DNA from: Candidatus Methanoperedentaceae archaeon
GTDB taxonomy: Archaea; Halobacteriota; Methanosarcinia; Methanosarcinales; Methanoperedenaceae
DNA: 64,000 nt
Direction: 5' to 3'
Assembly (NCBI GenBank): GCA_003104905.1
Contig: PQAS01000050.1
Coordinates: 91,150-155,149 of the forward strand
Of this stretch, positions 37,665-46,432 are shown one piece after another; within the stretch, counting starts at the first letter, position 1, and every line of letters begins with the position of its first letter. The notes below the pieces were generated by a model that was not told where the DNA came from, searched no databases, and worked only from the letters and a program-made list of their open reading frames with translations. Both the position numbers and the translations under genes were made by a program.

Positions 37665-38513
37665 TCACGAAGGGCGTATTACGGAAGCTATGACAGGAGC
37701 TGCGCTCACTACACTTACACCTTTGTCAATAGTATCGGTAGCTATGATCCCTTTTACCCCGGCCCTGAATAATTTAATGATGGCATTATTTGTAAGAACA
37801 GGATGCACGCACGCTGCAAAGACTTCATGGGCCCCCTGTTTCCTGAGCAATGATATTGTTTCAGCCATAGTTCCGCCGGTTGAAATAATGTCATCAATAA
37901 TGATAACATCCCTTCCTTTTACATCAATATCTTTCTGGTGGATCGAAACCGTTTCACCGGTCAGTCTCGTCTTTTCAAAATAATCATAATCAATACCAAG
38001 TTCCAAAGAAGCACTTTTTGCAATATTTATGGCGCCGTCATCCGGTGCGATAATAAGGGGATCATTGAATTCCATATTTTTTATATACCTTCCTATCAGG
38101 GGTGTTGCGTCCAGATTTACCGCTTTTGCATCAAAATATTCTAGAATGCTCTGGTCATGGATATTGATAGTATAAACATTGTCAGCCTTTATAGTTCTTG
38201 CAACGACGCGGGCGCTTATGGGTTCCCCCTTCTTGAATTGTTTATCCTGGCGGGCATACCCCATATATGGAATTACAACATTTACCCTGGATGCGGCAGA
38301 GCAAGCATCGATCAACTGGAGAAGGGCGATCAAATCACTATCATTAACCGTACTCTGAATAATTGTCACAACTGATCCGATATCATCCAGGACCCGTGTA
38401 TATAGTTCCCCATCAGGAAATTTTTTGAATTCACTGATAAGAAGATTTGATTTCAATAATCCTGAAACTCTTCCCGCAAGCAATTGGGACGCCGGACCTC
38501 CGATAATATTCAA
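37665..38513 (-). CDS. prs: ribose-phosphate pyrophosphokinase
   Basis: A 282-residue PRPP synthetase making 5-phosphoribosyl 1-diphosphate for nucleotide, His and methanopterin synthesis. Motifs: FPDGELYTRV, YMGYARQDKQFKKGEPISARV, and the PRPP loop DVIIIDDIISTGGTM. It begins with TTG at 38513, preceded by GAGG. The length fits archaeal single-domain-pair enzymes. Confidence 0.95.
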   Translation of the reverse strand: MNIIGGPASQLLAGRVSGLLKSNLLISEFKKFPDGELYTRVLDDIGSVVTIIQSTVNDSDLIALLQLIDACSAASRVNVVIPYMGYARQDKQFKKGEPISARVVARTIKADNVYTINIHDQSILEYFDAKAVNLDATPLIGRYIKNMEFNDPLIIAPDDGAINIAKSASLELGIDYDYFEKTRLTGETVSIHQKDIDVKGRDVIIIDDIISTGGTMAETISLLRKQGAHEVFAACVHPVLTNNAIIKLFRAGVKGIIATDTIDKGVSVVSAAPVIASVIRPS

Positions 38514-38721
38514 TGCAATTCCTCACGCCCTTTATGGATAGAATCAATATAAAGAATTTGTGTGGGGATTAATAAAACACTTTTATTTGATTAATACTGT
38601 AATGTATTATCGTTATATTTATGTACAGCCTCAGCTATTCTGAATCTCACGTTATTTGAAAAGCAATAAACTTATAGTGAAGCGGATTATTTAACGAAAT
38701 AACTTAATCCTGGAGAATGAT

Positions 38722-40350
38722 ATGACACTATTTATTGAAATTAAAAATCTTCGTGTTGGTTTTGACGGAGTCGATGTTCTCAAAGACATAAATATTAACA
38801 TCAAAGAAGGAGAAATTCTGGGGATATTAGGAAAAAGCAGCGCAGGAAAATCCATACTTATGCATGTGCTGCGCGGTGTGGAAGAATTCAATGACATTTC
38901 AGGAAAGGTAATTTACCATCTTGCCCAATGCGGTAAATGCGGATTTATCGAAAAACCCAGTAAGATAGGAAGTGCTTGCCCCAGGTGCAATGCCATTTTT
39001 GAAAAACTGGATGCGGATTTCGTGACATTACCCTTACATGATCCGCTAAGAAGAGACATAACCAGAAGAATAGCCATCATGCTCCAGAGAACATTCGCTC
39101 TATACGGCGATGAAAGAGTCATAGTAAATGTCATGAATGCACTGCAGGAAATTGATGATATGGGAACAAATGCTATTCATAAGGCTGCAGACCTGCTTGA
39201 CCAGGTAAATCTTTCAAACAGGATGATGCATATTGCAAGGGAACTCTCAGGCGGTGAAAAACAACGTGTGGTTCTTGCAAGGCAGCTTGTTAAAAATCCT
39301 ATGCTATTGCTTGCTGATGAACCAACTGGTACTCTTGACCCCAAGACCGCTGAACTTGTGCATGAAAGCATATTAAATGCAACAAAGAAATTTAATATGT
39401 CACTGGTTATCACATCCCATTGGCCAAAAGTAATAGAAGAGCTTTCACACAGAGCAATCTGGCTTGATGAAGGAAAAATCATAATGGAAGGAAAACCTGC
39501 TGATGTTGCAGCTGAATTTATGAAAGAAGTCAGTTCAGTGGGCGAGCAGGAAGAAGTAAAGATCGGAGAGACTATTATCAGAGGACGTAATCTGCAAATG
39601 ACTTATTTTTCCATGGACAGGGGAATAGTCAGGGCTGTCAATGATATCAGTTTTGATATTAATGAAGGGGAAATATTCGGAATAATCGGGGTCAGCGGCG
39701 CAGGAAAGACCACAACTTCAAAGATAGTTTCAGGACTATTGAAACCTACATCCGGTTCCATTGATGTAAGGATCGGGGATGAGTGGATAGACCTTACACA
39801 GCTTGGACCTGATAAGAAAGGACGCGCTACAAAATATATCGGCATACTTCACCAGGAATATAGCCTTTATCCACACAGGAATGTTATCGATAACCTTACA
39901 GAGTCCATAGGTCTTGATCTGCCATTTGAACTGGGAGAAAGAAAAGCAATTAAGACATTGATGACATCAGGTTTTACGGAAAAAAAGGCAAAAGAAATTC
40001 TTGCCAAGATGCCAGATGAATTAAGTGAAGGGGAAAGGCATAGAGTGGCAATGGCACAGGTACTCATAAAAGAACCTAGAATTCTTGTTTTTGACGAACC
40101 AACAGGAACTATGGATCCTGTCACCAAGATCGAAGTTTCAAAATCAATCCTGAATGCAAGGAAAGAAATCGGAGAAACTTTCGTCATAGTATCGCATGAT
40201 ATGGATTTTGTCGCGCAGGTTTGTGATAGGGCAGCTTTAATGCGCCTTGGAAAGATCGTGGATCTCGGGGAAACGGACGCGGTTCTATCAAAACTTTCCA
40301 TCAAAGAGAGGGAAGAGGCTCTTGAAGGTATAGCTAAAGAATTAAAATAG
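38722..40350 (+). CDS. atwA: methyl-coenzyme M reductase system component A2
   Basis: A 542-residue ABC ATPase with two nucleotide-binding domains, the ATP-dependent factor of MCR activation. NBD1 has GKSSAGKS and LSGGEKQR; NBD2 has GVSGAGKT and the divergent signature LSEGERHR. A zinc-ribbon-like insert with Cys70, Cys73, Cys86 and Cys89 splits NBD1. It is first in a tightly coupled run of marker genes. In Methanococcus maripaludis A2 is part of the purified activation complex with McrC, Mmp3, Mmp7 and Mmp17 (established knowledge). Confidence 0.93.
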   Translation: MTLFIEIKNLRVGFDGVDVLKDININIKEGEILGILGKSSAGKSILMHVLRGVEEFNDISGKVIYHLAQCGKCGFIEKPSKIGSACPRCNAIFEKLDADFVTLPLHDPLRRDITRRIAIMLQRTFALYGDERVIVNVMNALQEIDDMGTNAIHKAADLLDQVNLSNRMMHIARELSGGEKQRVVLARQLVKNPMLLLADEPTGTLDPKTAELVHESILNATKKFNMSLVITSHWPKVIEELSHRAIWLDEGKIIMEGKPADVAAEFMKEVSSVGEQEEVKIGETIIRGRNLQMTYFSMDRGIVRAVNDISFDINEGEIFGIIGVSGAGKTTTSKIVSGLLKPTSGSIDVRIGDEWIDLTQLGPDKKGRATKYIGILHQEYSLYPHRNVIDNLTESIGLDLPFELGERKAIKTLMTSGFTEKKAKEILAKMPDELSEGERHRVAMAQVLIKEPRILVFDEPTGTMDPVTKIEVSKSILNARKEIGETFVIVSHDMDFVAQVCDRAALMRLGKIVDLGETDAVLSKLSIKEREEALEGIAKELK

Positions 40351-40375
40351 ATTGAGTACAAGAGCCGGAGGATAT

Positions 40376-41893
40376 GTGATATCAATAGATATTAATGGAC
40401 AAAAACTGGAATTAAATAATAATGCGCTCCTTAAAGATGCAGTAGAAACAGCGAAATCTTTTTACATATCCGGCACAACGATAGGCATCCTGAAGACAGG
40501 CGACAAAAAGGAAGAAGCAACCTCCGAATATAAGATTATTACAACAAAGGGCGAATTCAGGGTCGAACTATCCGGGGATTCCTCATTGTGGACTAAATTC
40601 AACCATGTATTCATAGATAAGAAGGCTCACTGGGAAACCAGAAATGCGATTGCCTTCGGTCCATTTGAAACGGACATCCCGGTGGAAAGAGCTGAACAAA
40701 AATATAACCGGTATGATGTTTTTCTGGGAACAGGCGGTTATGATCCAAAAAATTCTTACCTTTTGATTGCCAGAGATAAACATATTTCAGATTATGGCAG
40801 CCCCAAAGTTTCAGTCATCGGAAAGATAATAAGTGGTAAAAATATTATTGCAAACCTCAAGCAGAGCGATACTATATTAAAAATTGAACCCGTCATGAAA
40901 TGGGAAACCCTTCTTGACAAGATCACTACAAATGATTTGAATACCGTTCTTGAAGACGGAATGAAGATCTTTACATTTTTTGAGGTTGACCTTATCAACG
41001 AATCTCCACAGGGTGCCGAGCATTTCCTTGCGTTAATAAGAAGAAAGACCTTTGATGTGGATACATTCTCAAATTCATTTATTTCAGATAATGCACTCCA
41101 GGGCGAGGGATGCCCATACGAACATTGGGATGCGCGTTCGGAGGGATCAGTAGCGGCCAGGACCGATGGACAGGGCAATGGTCGTATATACATCTATAAA
41201 GAAGACAGGACATCAAGTCCTGTACACAGCATTGTCGGGCATGTATCACATGGTATCGAACTCATCAAAATAGCTCCTTTGAATAGTAGTCTTGCTGTAA
41301 TTTCCAACCCTGAGAGGGTTATGGTCCAGGGTATGACTTTCAAGGATGCGGAAAAAATATTGACCTTGCGGGGATTAGAACTTGAAAAAACAGGTTATAC
41401 AGCCGATGATGCCATTATTGTGGAACAGGAACCTGATACAACCATAGAGATTATTGAGCAGGGAGGAGTCACCGGGCTTGGTGTAAAATCCGATAAAATC
41501 ATTAACGTAAAATTCTACGATGACCTCGCGCCTATAACCCTTGATTTCTTCAGGCATTCGCTGCGCCTCAAGGACAGGCCATTGGGTCCTTTGCCAGTTA
41601 TATATACTTATGAGAATACATTTCTTTTCAGGTCGGAAAAGGAAGCAGAGGCTTACAAGGAAATAAATCCGGAAAATACGCCAAAAGGTACGGCGAAAGC
41701 CGGAGAAATAGGTGTTACCAACCAGGCGGCAAAACGTTATGGTATGGTGGGCGTAAGGCTTATCGATGATGATAAATACGGCCCGACGGGCGAGAAATTC
41801 GAATGTACGAACATCATAGGAAAAGTGCTGGAACCGGAGCGTCTTAAAGTCTTTAAGGAAGGCGATATAATTTACATACGGGAAGTCGTATAA
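40376..41893 (+). CDS. mmp3: methanogenesis marker protein 3
   Basis: About 505 residues; component of the MCR activation complex. GTG 40376 is chosen as start because GGAGG (40367-40371) precedes it and the protein then begins ISIDINGQKLEL like its homologues; a TTG at 40352 would place that site inside the gene. It has a small N-terminal ubiquitin-like part followed by cyclophilin-like segments. Only a couple of cysteines are visible (GEGCPYEH and FECTNI). It overlaps mmp6 (TAATG). Confidence 0.9.
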   Translation: MISIDINGQKLELNNNALLKDAVETAKSFYISGTTIGILKTGDKKEEATSEYKIITTKGEFRVELSGDSSLWTKFNHVFIDKKAHWETRNAIAFGPFETDIPVERAEQKYNRYDVFLGTGGYDPKNSYLLIARDKHISDYGSPKVSVIGKIISGKNIIANLKQSDTILKIEPVMKWETLLDKITTNDLNTVLEDGMKIFTFFEVDLINESPQGAEHFLALIRRKTFDVDTFSNSFISDNALQGEGCPYEHWDARSEGSVAARTDGQGNGRIYIYKEDRTSSPVHSIVGHVSHGIELIKIAPLNSSLAVISNPERVMVQGMTFKDAEKILTLRGLELEKTGYTADDAIIVEQEPDTTIEIIEQGGVTGLGVKSDKIINVKFYDDLAPITLDFFRHSLRLKDRPLGPLPVIYTYENTFLFRSEKEAEAYKEINPENTPKGTAKAGEIGVTNQAAKRYGMVGVRLIDDDKYGPTGEKFECTNIIGKVLEPERLKVFKEGDIIYIREVV

Positions 41894-42321
41894 TGGAAAC
41901 CATAACTAAAATGATAGTGATCAATTCATCAAAATTATTACCCAGCGATGTTGCCATCAAGCTTTATGAATCAAAAGCTGATGTAATGATTAAAGAAACC
42001 TGTTTTGGAGTTATGGTATCCGGGGAGCGGGAAATAGTTGATTCGCTTCTTTCGGACATTCGAAAACTGGACAAATATGGTATTTTTATCAAAGAGAGAG
42101 GTTTTGCGCCGGGTGAATCCTTCCGCTGCAGGGCGACGAGGCGCGGTGGAGCAAGACCCGGATTTCATAACCTTGAAAATGAGGATAAGTTATTACCCCA
42201 TATTGCATCTGCTCTAAAAGCACTTGATAGGGGGGAGATTCCCATCCGGAAGAAGCAAACAAAAAAACTTGATATAAATAAATTTAAAGAAATAATAAAA
42301 GAATCAGAGGTATTACAATGA
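41893..42321 (+). CDS. mmp6: methanogenesis marker protein 6
   Basis: A 142-residue marker protein, beginning ETITKMIVINSSKLLPSD. Mid-region RCRATRRGGARPGFHNLE is highly conserved-looking and basic. Function is not established. Start and stop overlap both neighbours (TAATG and ATGA), so synthesis is coupled to mmp3 and mmp5. Confidence 0.88.
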   Translation: METITKMIVINSSKLLPSDVAIKLYESKADVMIKETCFGVMVSGEREIVDSLLSDIRKLDKYGIFIKERGFAPGESFRCRATRRGGARPGFHNLENEDKLLPHIASALKALDRGEIPIRKKQTKKLDINKFKEIIKESEVLQ

Positions 42322-42770
42322 AGGTTTTTATTTATCCCACAAATAGTCTTATTCTTTACGATCTGGTTGAACGGTTCGGCCACGAACCCCTTGCAATTAT
42401 GCAGGAGATAGGAAAAAAAGTCAGGACACAGGGACTTGATTCCCCGCCAATGAATATGACGCCAGAGGATCCGAAATTCGGTTTGAAATATGCAGCTGTG
42501 GAAGTGCCGTCAGGAGTAAGAGGAAGGATGTCCCTTTTTGACCCTCTTCTCTCAAAAGCAGAAGCTGCGATCATAGTCACTGAGCCTGTGATATCCTTTG
42601 GCTGCATGGGCTGCGCGAGGACGAATGAACTTGTGAATTTTCTCCTGAGAGGAAAGAAAATACCTTTGCTCAAGCTGGATTATCCCACCACTGAAGAAGA
42701 TGCAAAGATATTTGTCTATAAGATATCTGAATTCCTTAAATCATTAAAACCCGCGGAGGATAAGAAATGA
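42318..42770 (+). CDS. mmp5: methanogenesis marker protein 5
   Basis: A 150-residue marker protein. A CMGC motif (Cys96, Cys99) in [15 protein letters not shown] suggests a metal or thiol site. Its pattern of alternating strands and helices resembles a small Rossmann-like domain. It is coupled with mmp6 and mmp15 by 4-base overlaps. No biochemical role is known to me. Confidence 0.88.
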   Translation: MKVFIYPTNSLILYDLVERFGHEPLAIMQEIGKKVRTQGLDSPPMNMTPEDPKFGLKYAAVEVPSGVRGRMSLFDPLLSKAEAAIIVTEPVISFGCMGCARTNELVNFLLRGKKIPLLKLDYPTTEEDAKIFVYKISEFLKSLKPAEDKK

Positions 42771-44011
42771 GCACCACGGAAAATCTTGTGAGGATAGCCC
42801 AGCTTTCATGCGGTGCTGAATACAGCGGGATACAGAATGAGATTGATTCGGCGGTCAAGCAGGTCAATGCGGTAATGGTCTATCCCGAAGTTGATATTAC
42901 CGATATTGATTCGATCGAAGATGAATTTGGACTGAAAGTGGCAAGTCCTGACCTCAAGCTAATGATGGCGCGGGCAAAATCCATCGTTACCGGGAAAGTG
43001 CATGTGGATGCGGTTTTTATTGCAACATGTTTCAGGTGCGCTGAAGCTGCTATCGTAAGAAGTGAGGTTCGCCGTTATATAAATGAGAAAACAGGTATCC
43101 CTGTAATAAGTTATTCTTTCACCGAAAGAACAACAGCCGGAACCCTGCTTACAAGAATGGAAGCGCTCACCACCACAGCCCGTAGAAAGAGCCTGCTTGC
43201 AAGGGAAAAACAGACCGGACTTACCGCCGGCATTGACTCCGGCTCGACAACAACCAAAGCCGTTGTGATGAAAGATAATAAAATAATCGGAAAGGGATGG
43301 GTACCGACTATCAAGGTTCTTGAGAGCGCGCAGGAAGCTTTCGACAATGCTATGAAAGAAGCAGGCGTTACCCGAAGCGATATCCAGGCACTGGGAACTA
43401 CAGGATACGGCAGGTTCCTTATCGGTGAATTCCTGAAAGCTGACCTTATGCAGGAAGAGATCACCGTAAATTCAAAAGGCGCGGTATATCTTGCTGATAA
43501 ACAAAAAGGACCGGCAACGGTGCTTGATATAGGCGGTATGGATAACAAGGCGATATCTGTAATGGATGGCATACCCGGTATGTTCACTATGGGAGGTATC
43601 TGTGCGGGAGCATCGGGAAGGTTCCTCGAAATGACCGCAAAAAGATTGGGTGTAGGCATAACAGAGCTTGGTACGCTTGCTTTGAAAGGAAACGCTCATA
43701 ATGTTAAAATGAACAGTTATTGTATTGTTTTTGGCATCCAGTCCCTTGTTAATTCACTCGCAGGGGGATCTACCCCTGAAGATGTTGCTGCAGCGGCCTG
43801 CCATAGTGTGGCTGAGCAATTATTCGAGCAGCAATTGCAAGAAGTAGATGTTAAGGAACCTGTGATCATGGTGGGAGGAACTTCTCTTATTCAGGGATTG
43901 CCAAAAGCGGTCGAAGAATTGCTCAAAGTGAAAGTCATAGTTCCTGATAACGCCCAGTATATCGGAGCGGTGGGTGCAGCTTTGCTGGCATCAGGATTCA
44001 TTTCAAAATGA
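42767..44011 (+). CDS. mmp15: methanogenesis marker protein 15 (BcrAD/HgdC-type ATPase)
   Basis: A 414-residue protein: an N-terminal segment with Cys15 and a CFRC pair (Cys88, Cys91), then an ASKHA ATPase domain starting [16 protein letters not shown]. Cys279 in [13 protein letters not shown] and Cys319 in [14 protein letters not shown] align with the cysteines that hold the dimer-bridging [4Fe-4S] cluster in 2-hydroxyacyl-CoA dehydratase activators. It therefore probably drives ATP-coupled low-potential electron transfer (inference). Confidence 0.9.
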   Translation: MSTTENLVRIAQLSCGAEYSGIQNEIDSAVKQVNAVMVYPEVDITDIDSIEDEFGLKVASPDLKLMMARAKSIVTGKVHVDAVFIATCFRCAEAAIVRSEVRRYINEKTGIPVISYSFTERTTAGTLLTRMEALTTTARRKSLLAREKQTGLTAGIDSGSTTTKAVVMKDNKIIGKGWVPTIKVLESAQEAFDNAMKEAGVTRSDIQALGTTGYGRFLIGEFLKADLMQEEITVNSKGAVYLADKQKGPATVLDIGGMDNKAISVMDGIPGMFTMGGICAGASGRFLEMTAKRLGVGITELGTLALKGNAHNVKMNSYCIVFGIQSLVNSLAGGSTPEDVAAAACHSVAEQLFEQQLQEVDVKEPVIMVGGTSLIQGLPKAVEELLKVKVIVPDNAQYIGAVGAALLASGFISK

Positions 44012-44017
44012 GAGGAT

Positions 44018-44623
44018 ATGATGGAACAATTTGAGACATTTATCGTTGAATCTCCTGATGCCACAGGTGCCAGGACAACACGCAGTCTCATACAAGATAC
44101 GGTATCAGACCTATCCCTTTCAAGGGCTATAGTGAGAATGAAGGTTTTTGTGGATCCTGTTGAACCTGTTTTTATTTTAGCGGCGCTTCTTCGTCTAGGG
44201 TCGCCTTCAATCAAACTCAAGGATTTTGCAAAAATCGATATGGGTACTCTTGGCAAAGATGAAGTGAAAATAGAGCTCGATAAGGAAATGTTCACTGTAA
44301 AATTGTTGAATAAACTATGGGCAAAGTACGGCAAGAACAATATAGAGCAGCCGGACAAGAAAATCATAATAGTGAAAACCGATCCTATAAGGGATCTGGA
44401 TATGCTTCGCGAACTTGTTATCGAAGAGCCGCAGCAGGAAGTACTTGACAGGCTTATTGATGCGATAGCGCTTCGCATTATACCTGAAGGATTCAGGGTC
44501 AGAAAACATGAACTTTCAAATACACATGTCCTCTTTGTAGCTTCTGAGGATACGCTTAAACCTGAATGGCTTGCAAAAGGACAGGAAATAATGGATTCCC
44601 TGAGGAGGGAAGAAAATGCTTGA
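44018..44623 (+). CDS. mmp17: methanogenesis marker protein 17
   Basis: A 201-residue protein found in the MCR activation complex. It contains no cysteine at all, so it cannot supply thiolate cluster ligands and is probably a scaffold. A GAGGAT site precedes its ATG; it overlaps mmp7 by eight bases. Confidence 0.88.
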   Translation: MMEQFETFIVESPDATGARTTRSLIQDTVSDLSLSRAIVRMKVFVDPVEPVFILAALLRLGSPSIKLKDFAKIDMGTLGKDEVKIELDKEMFTVKLLNKLWAKYGKNNIEQPDKKIIIVKTDPIRDLDMLRELVIEEPQQEVLDRLIDAIALRIIPEGFRVRKHELSNTHVLFVASEDTLKPEWLAKGQEIMDSLRREENA

Positions 44624-45542
44624 ACCAATGATGTATATAGGTGGAGCATATAAACACAGCCAGCTAATCGAACTCGTTGAAGATCTTGGCGGCTACATCC
44701 TGCAAAAGAACATAATGCAATCTGAAGTTGTCCTTCTGATGCTTGTTCCTATCAATGATCTGACTATTGTTGAGGCCAAATCAAGAGAACTTCTTGGAAA
44801 GCTCACAAGAGCACCTCTTACAGGCAGCGAAATCGCAGCTGTGGCTCCAACACTTGCTTATCATCATCTTCCGCATCTTGATTGTGATGTTGCCGAGTTC
44901 CTTCGAAAACAGGGCGCAAAGACTAACATGATAGGTCTTGCCCGTGGTGTTGGAAAAAGGATTTGCCAGCTTACTGCTTTTGAACGCGACCTTATCAATG
45001 AGCACGATGTCGCAGTGTTCATTCTTGGGAACTACGAGCACTGTATCATCGAAAAATCAAAGAAACTATATGAAGGGATTGAAATACCCATTGTGGTCAC
45101 GGGAGCGCCTGAACTCAGGACCGAAGATGTGCCCAACGCCACGGCATACGTTGGGAGTTTCGGCAGGATACTGCACCACATGAGGCATGCCGAGGAACTC
45201 AGGACTCTTGATAAACTCTCCGCAGTGATAGGAAAGGTTCTTGATGATGTCAGAATAGAGATCGCCAAAGACCCACCATCTGTGGCGCCGCCCCGGATCA
45301 AGAAAGAGATAGAGGAGCAAATACCGGAAATCGTTGATAACCTTCATCCTCTGCCCATAACATTGCAGACGGGGGGTGTGAGAGTCAAGCTGCCTTATGA
45401 AGAATACCATGAGCAGATAGAGAATATCAAATTCGTGGAAGGAGTCTCAATGAAAGAAGTGGCGCATGTTCTGCCCTCGAAAATGAGGAACTTCATTCTG
45501 ATAAAGGCGATTCCCAAGAGCGAGACAGGGTTTGTGATATGA
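44616..45542 (+). CDS. mmp7: methanogenesis marker protein 7
   Basis: A 308-residue protein of the MCR activation complex. Cysteines at 90, 117 and 143 (HLDCDV, KRICQL, YEHCII) are spaced like ligands for the complex Fe-S clusters reported in that assembly (inference). Last gene of the coupled operon; the next gene is convergent 18 bases on. Confidence 0.9.
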   Translation: MLEPMMYIGGAYKHSQLIELVEDLGGYILQKNIMQSEVVLLMLVPINDLTIVEAKSRELLGKLTRAPLTGSEIAAVAPTLAYHHLPHLDCDVAEFLRKQGAKTNMIGLARGVGKRICQLTAFERDLINEHDVAVFILGNYEHCIIEKSKKLYEGIEIPIVVTGAPELRTEDVPNATAYVGSFGRILHHMRHAEELRTLDKLSAVIGKVLDDVRIEIAKDPPSVAPPRIKKEIEEQIPEIVDNLHPLPITLQTGGVRVKLPYEEYHEQIENIKFVEGVSMKEVAHVLPSKMRNFILIKAIPKSETGFVI

Positions 45543-45560
45543 ATAAAAATGAAGCGCCAT

Positions 45561-46058
45561 TCATTTCCCCCACCTTCCATCCACCGGAAAGCACTCATTT
45601 ATCCACATAAGCACTTTGTTTTCATAGATAATTTTATACTCCCTTGAAAGAACAGGCAGCTCCCCGAAAAAATCCCTGTGCACAATCCTGATATTTAGAA
45701 TATCACGCCTTGTCTCAAGCTTATGCTCCCTTAGGATTCGTCCTATCGGAATATCCGCCCGCATGAGGTCATCCCTTATGCCCCCTGGTATCCTGCTTAT
45801 AGGAGCAAGGGATTTTGCCAGGACATAAACGATGTCATCAACCTTCAAAGTGACAAGACGATCATTGACATCATCACCGGGTTCTATATCAAGAAGACCG
45901 GCAATCCGGGGGGATGCTTTAACAACACTCTGGGAAATCGTTTCAACTTTTACACTTTTTCCAGTCAGCACCTCAAGAAGCTGTGTGATCGAACCATCAG
46001 TTCCGGCACATATCCGAAGACAGGCGGGAATATCCGGTCTCTTGAGGACATCCTGCAA
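45561..46058 (-). CDS. chorismate lyase-like protein (DUF98)
   Basis: About 165 residues, matching the DUF98/chorismate pyruvate-lyase fold (RICAGTDGSITQLLEVL, then ADIPIGRIL, ETRRDIL). Such enzymes make 4-hydroxybenzoate; in methanogens it feeds methanopterin synthesis (family knowledge). The start is placed at TTG 46058, 7 bases after AAGGAG; TTG 46064 is the alternative. It is coupled with the DUF5611 gene upstream. Confidence 0.75.
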   Translation of the reverse strand: MQDVLKRPDIPACLRICAGTDGSITQLLEVLTGKSVKVETISQSVVKASPRIAGLLDIEPGDDVNDRLVTLKVDDIVYVLAKSLAPISRIPGGIRDDLMRADIPIGRILREHKLETRRDILNIRIVHRDFFGELPVLSREYKIIYENKVLMWINECFPVDGRWGK

Positions 46059-46060
46059 AT

Positions 46061-46371
46061 TCAATCTCCTTGAACTGCTTTCTTTGCCTGTTTGAGGCGT
46101 TCTTTGGCAGAGTAGCCTGTTGTCTCTTCAAGAAAGATCCTGAAACGCTTATTGGTGTCAAGAACTTCATTGTCTTTTATTTCCTTATTTGATTCCGAAT
46201 CCACATGCAGTTTCTTATTTTCAATTGAGACGGATAAACGATTAAAAGCACCGTACGCTAACGTTAATTTTCCGTTTTCCTCTTTGATCCCGACTGGAAA
46301 ATTCTTCTCAAGCACGCTTCTGATTCGCCCGATATCCTGGGAAAAACCTCTTTTAAATGAGTACTCCTGAA
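46061..46371 (-). CDS. DUF5611 family protein with apparent ATT start
   Basis: The frame from a GTG at 46315 gives 84 residues without a ribosome-binding site. The same frame continues upstream as (I)QEYSFKRGFSQDIGRIRSV, matching the N-terminus expected for DUF5611 proteins, and reaches an in-frame ATT at 46371 with GGTGAT at 46380-46375, 3 bases before it. No ATG, GTG or TTG lies between the ATT and the in-frame stop further upstream. The start is therefore inferred to be ATT, giving about 103 residues. It precedes the DUF98 gene with overlap. Function unknown. Confidence 0.65.
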
Positions 46372-46432
46372 TAATATCACCTTCATATCACAAGTGTTCA
46401 CATATGATTAAAAGATTACTGAAAAAATCAAT

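Noticed and set aside
37378..37983. 201-codon plus-strand frame
   Set aside because: Its second half is antisense to prs and the first half has no protein-like features.
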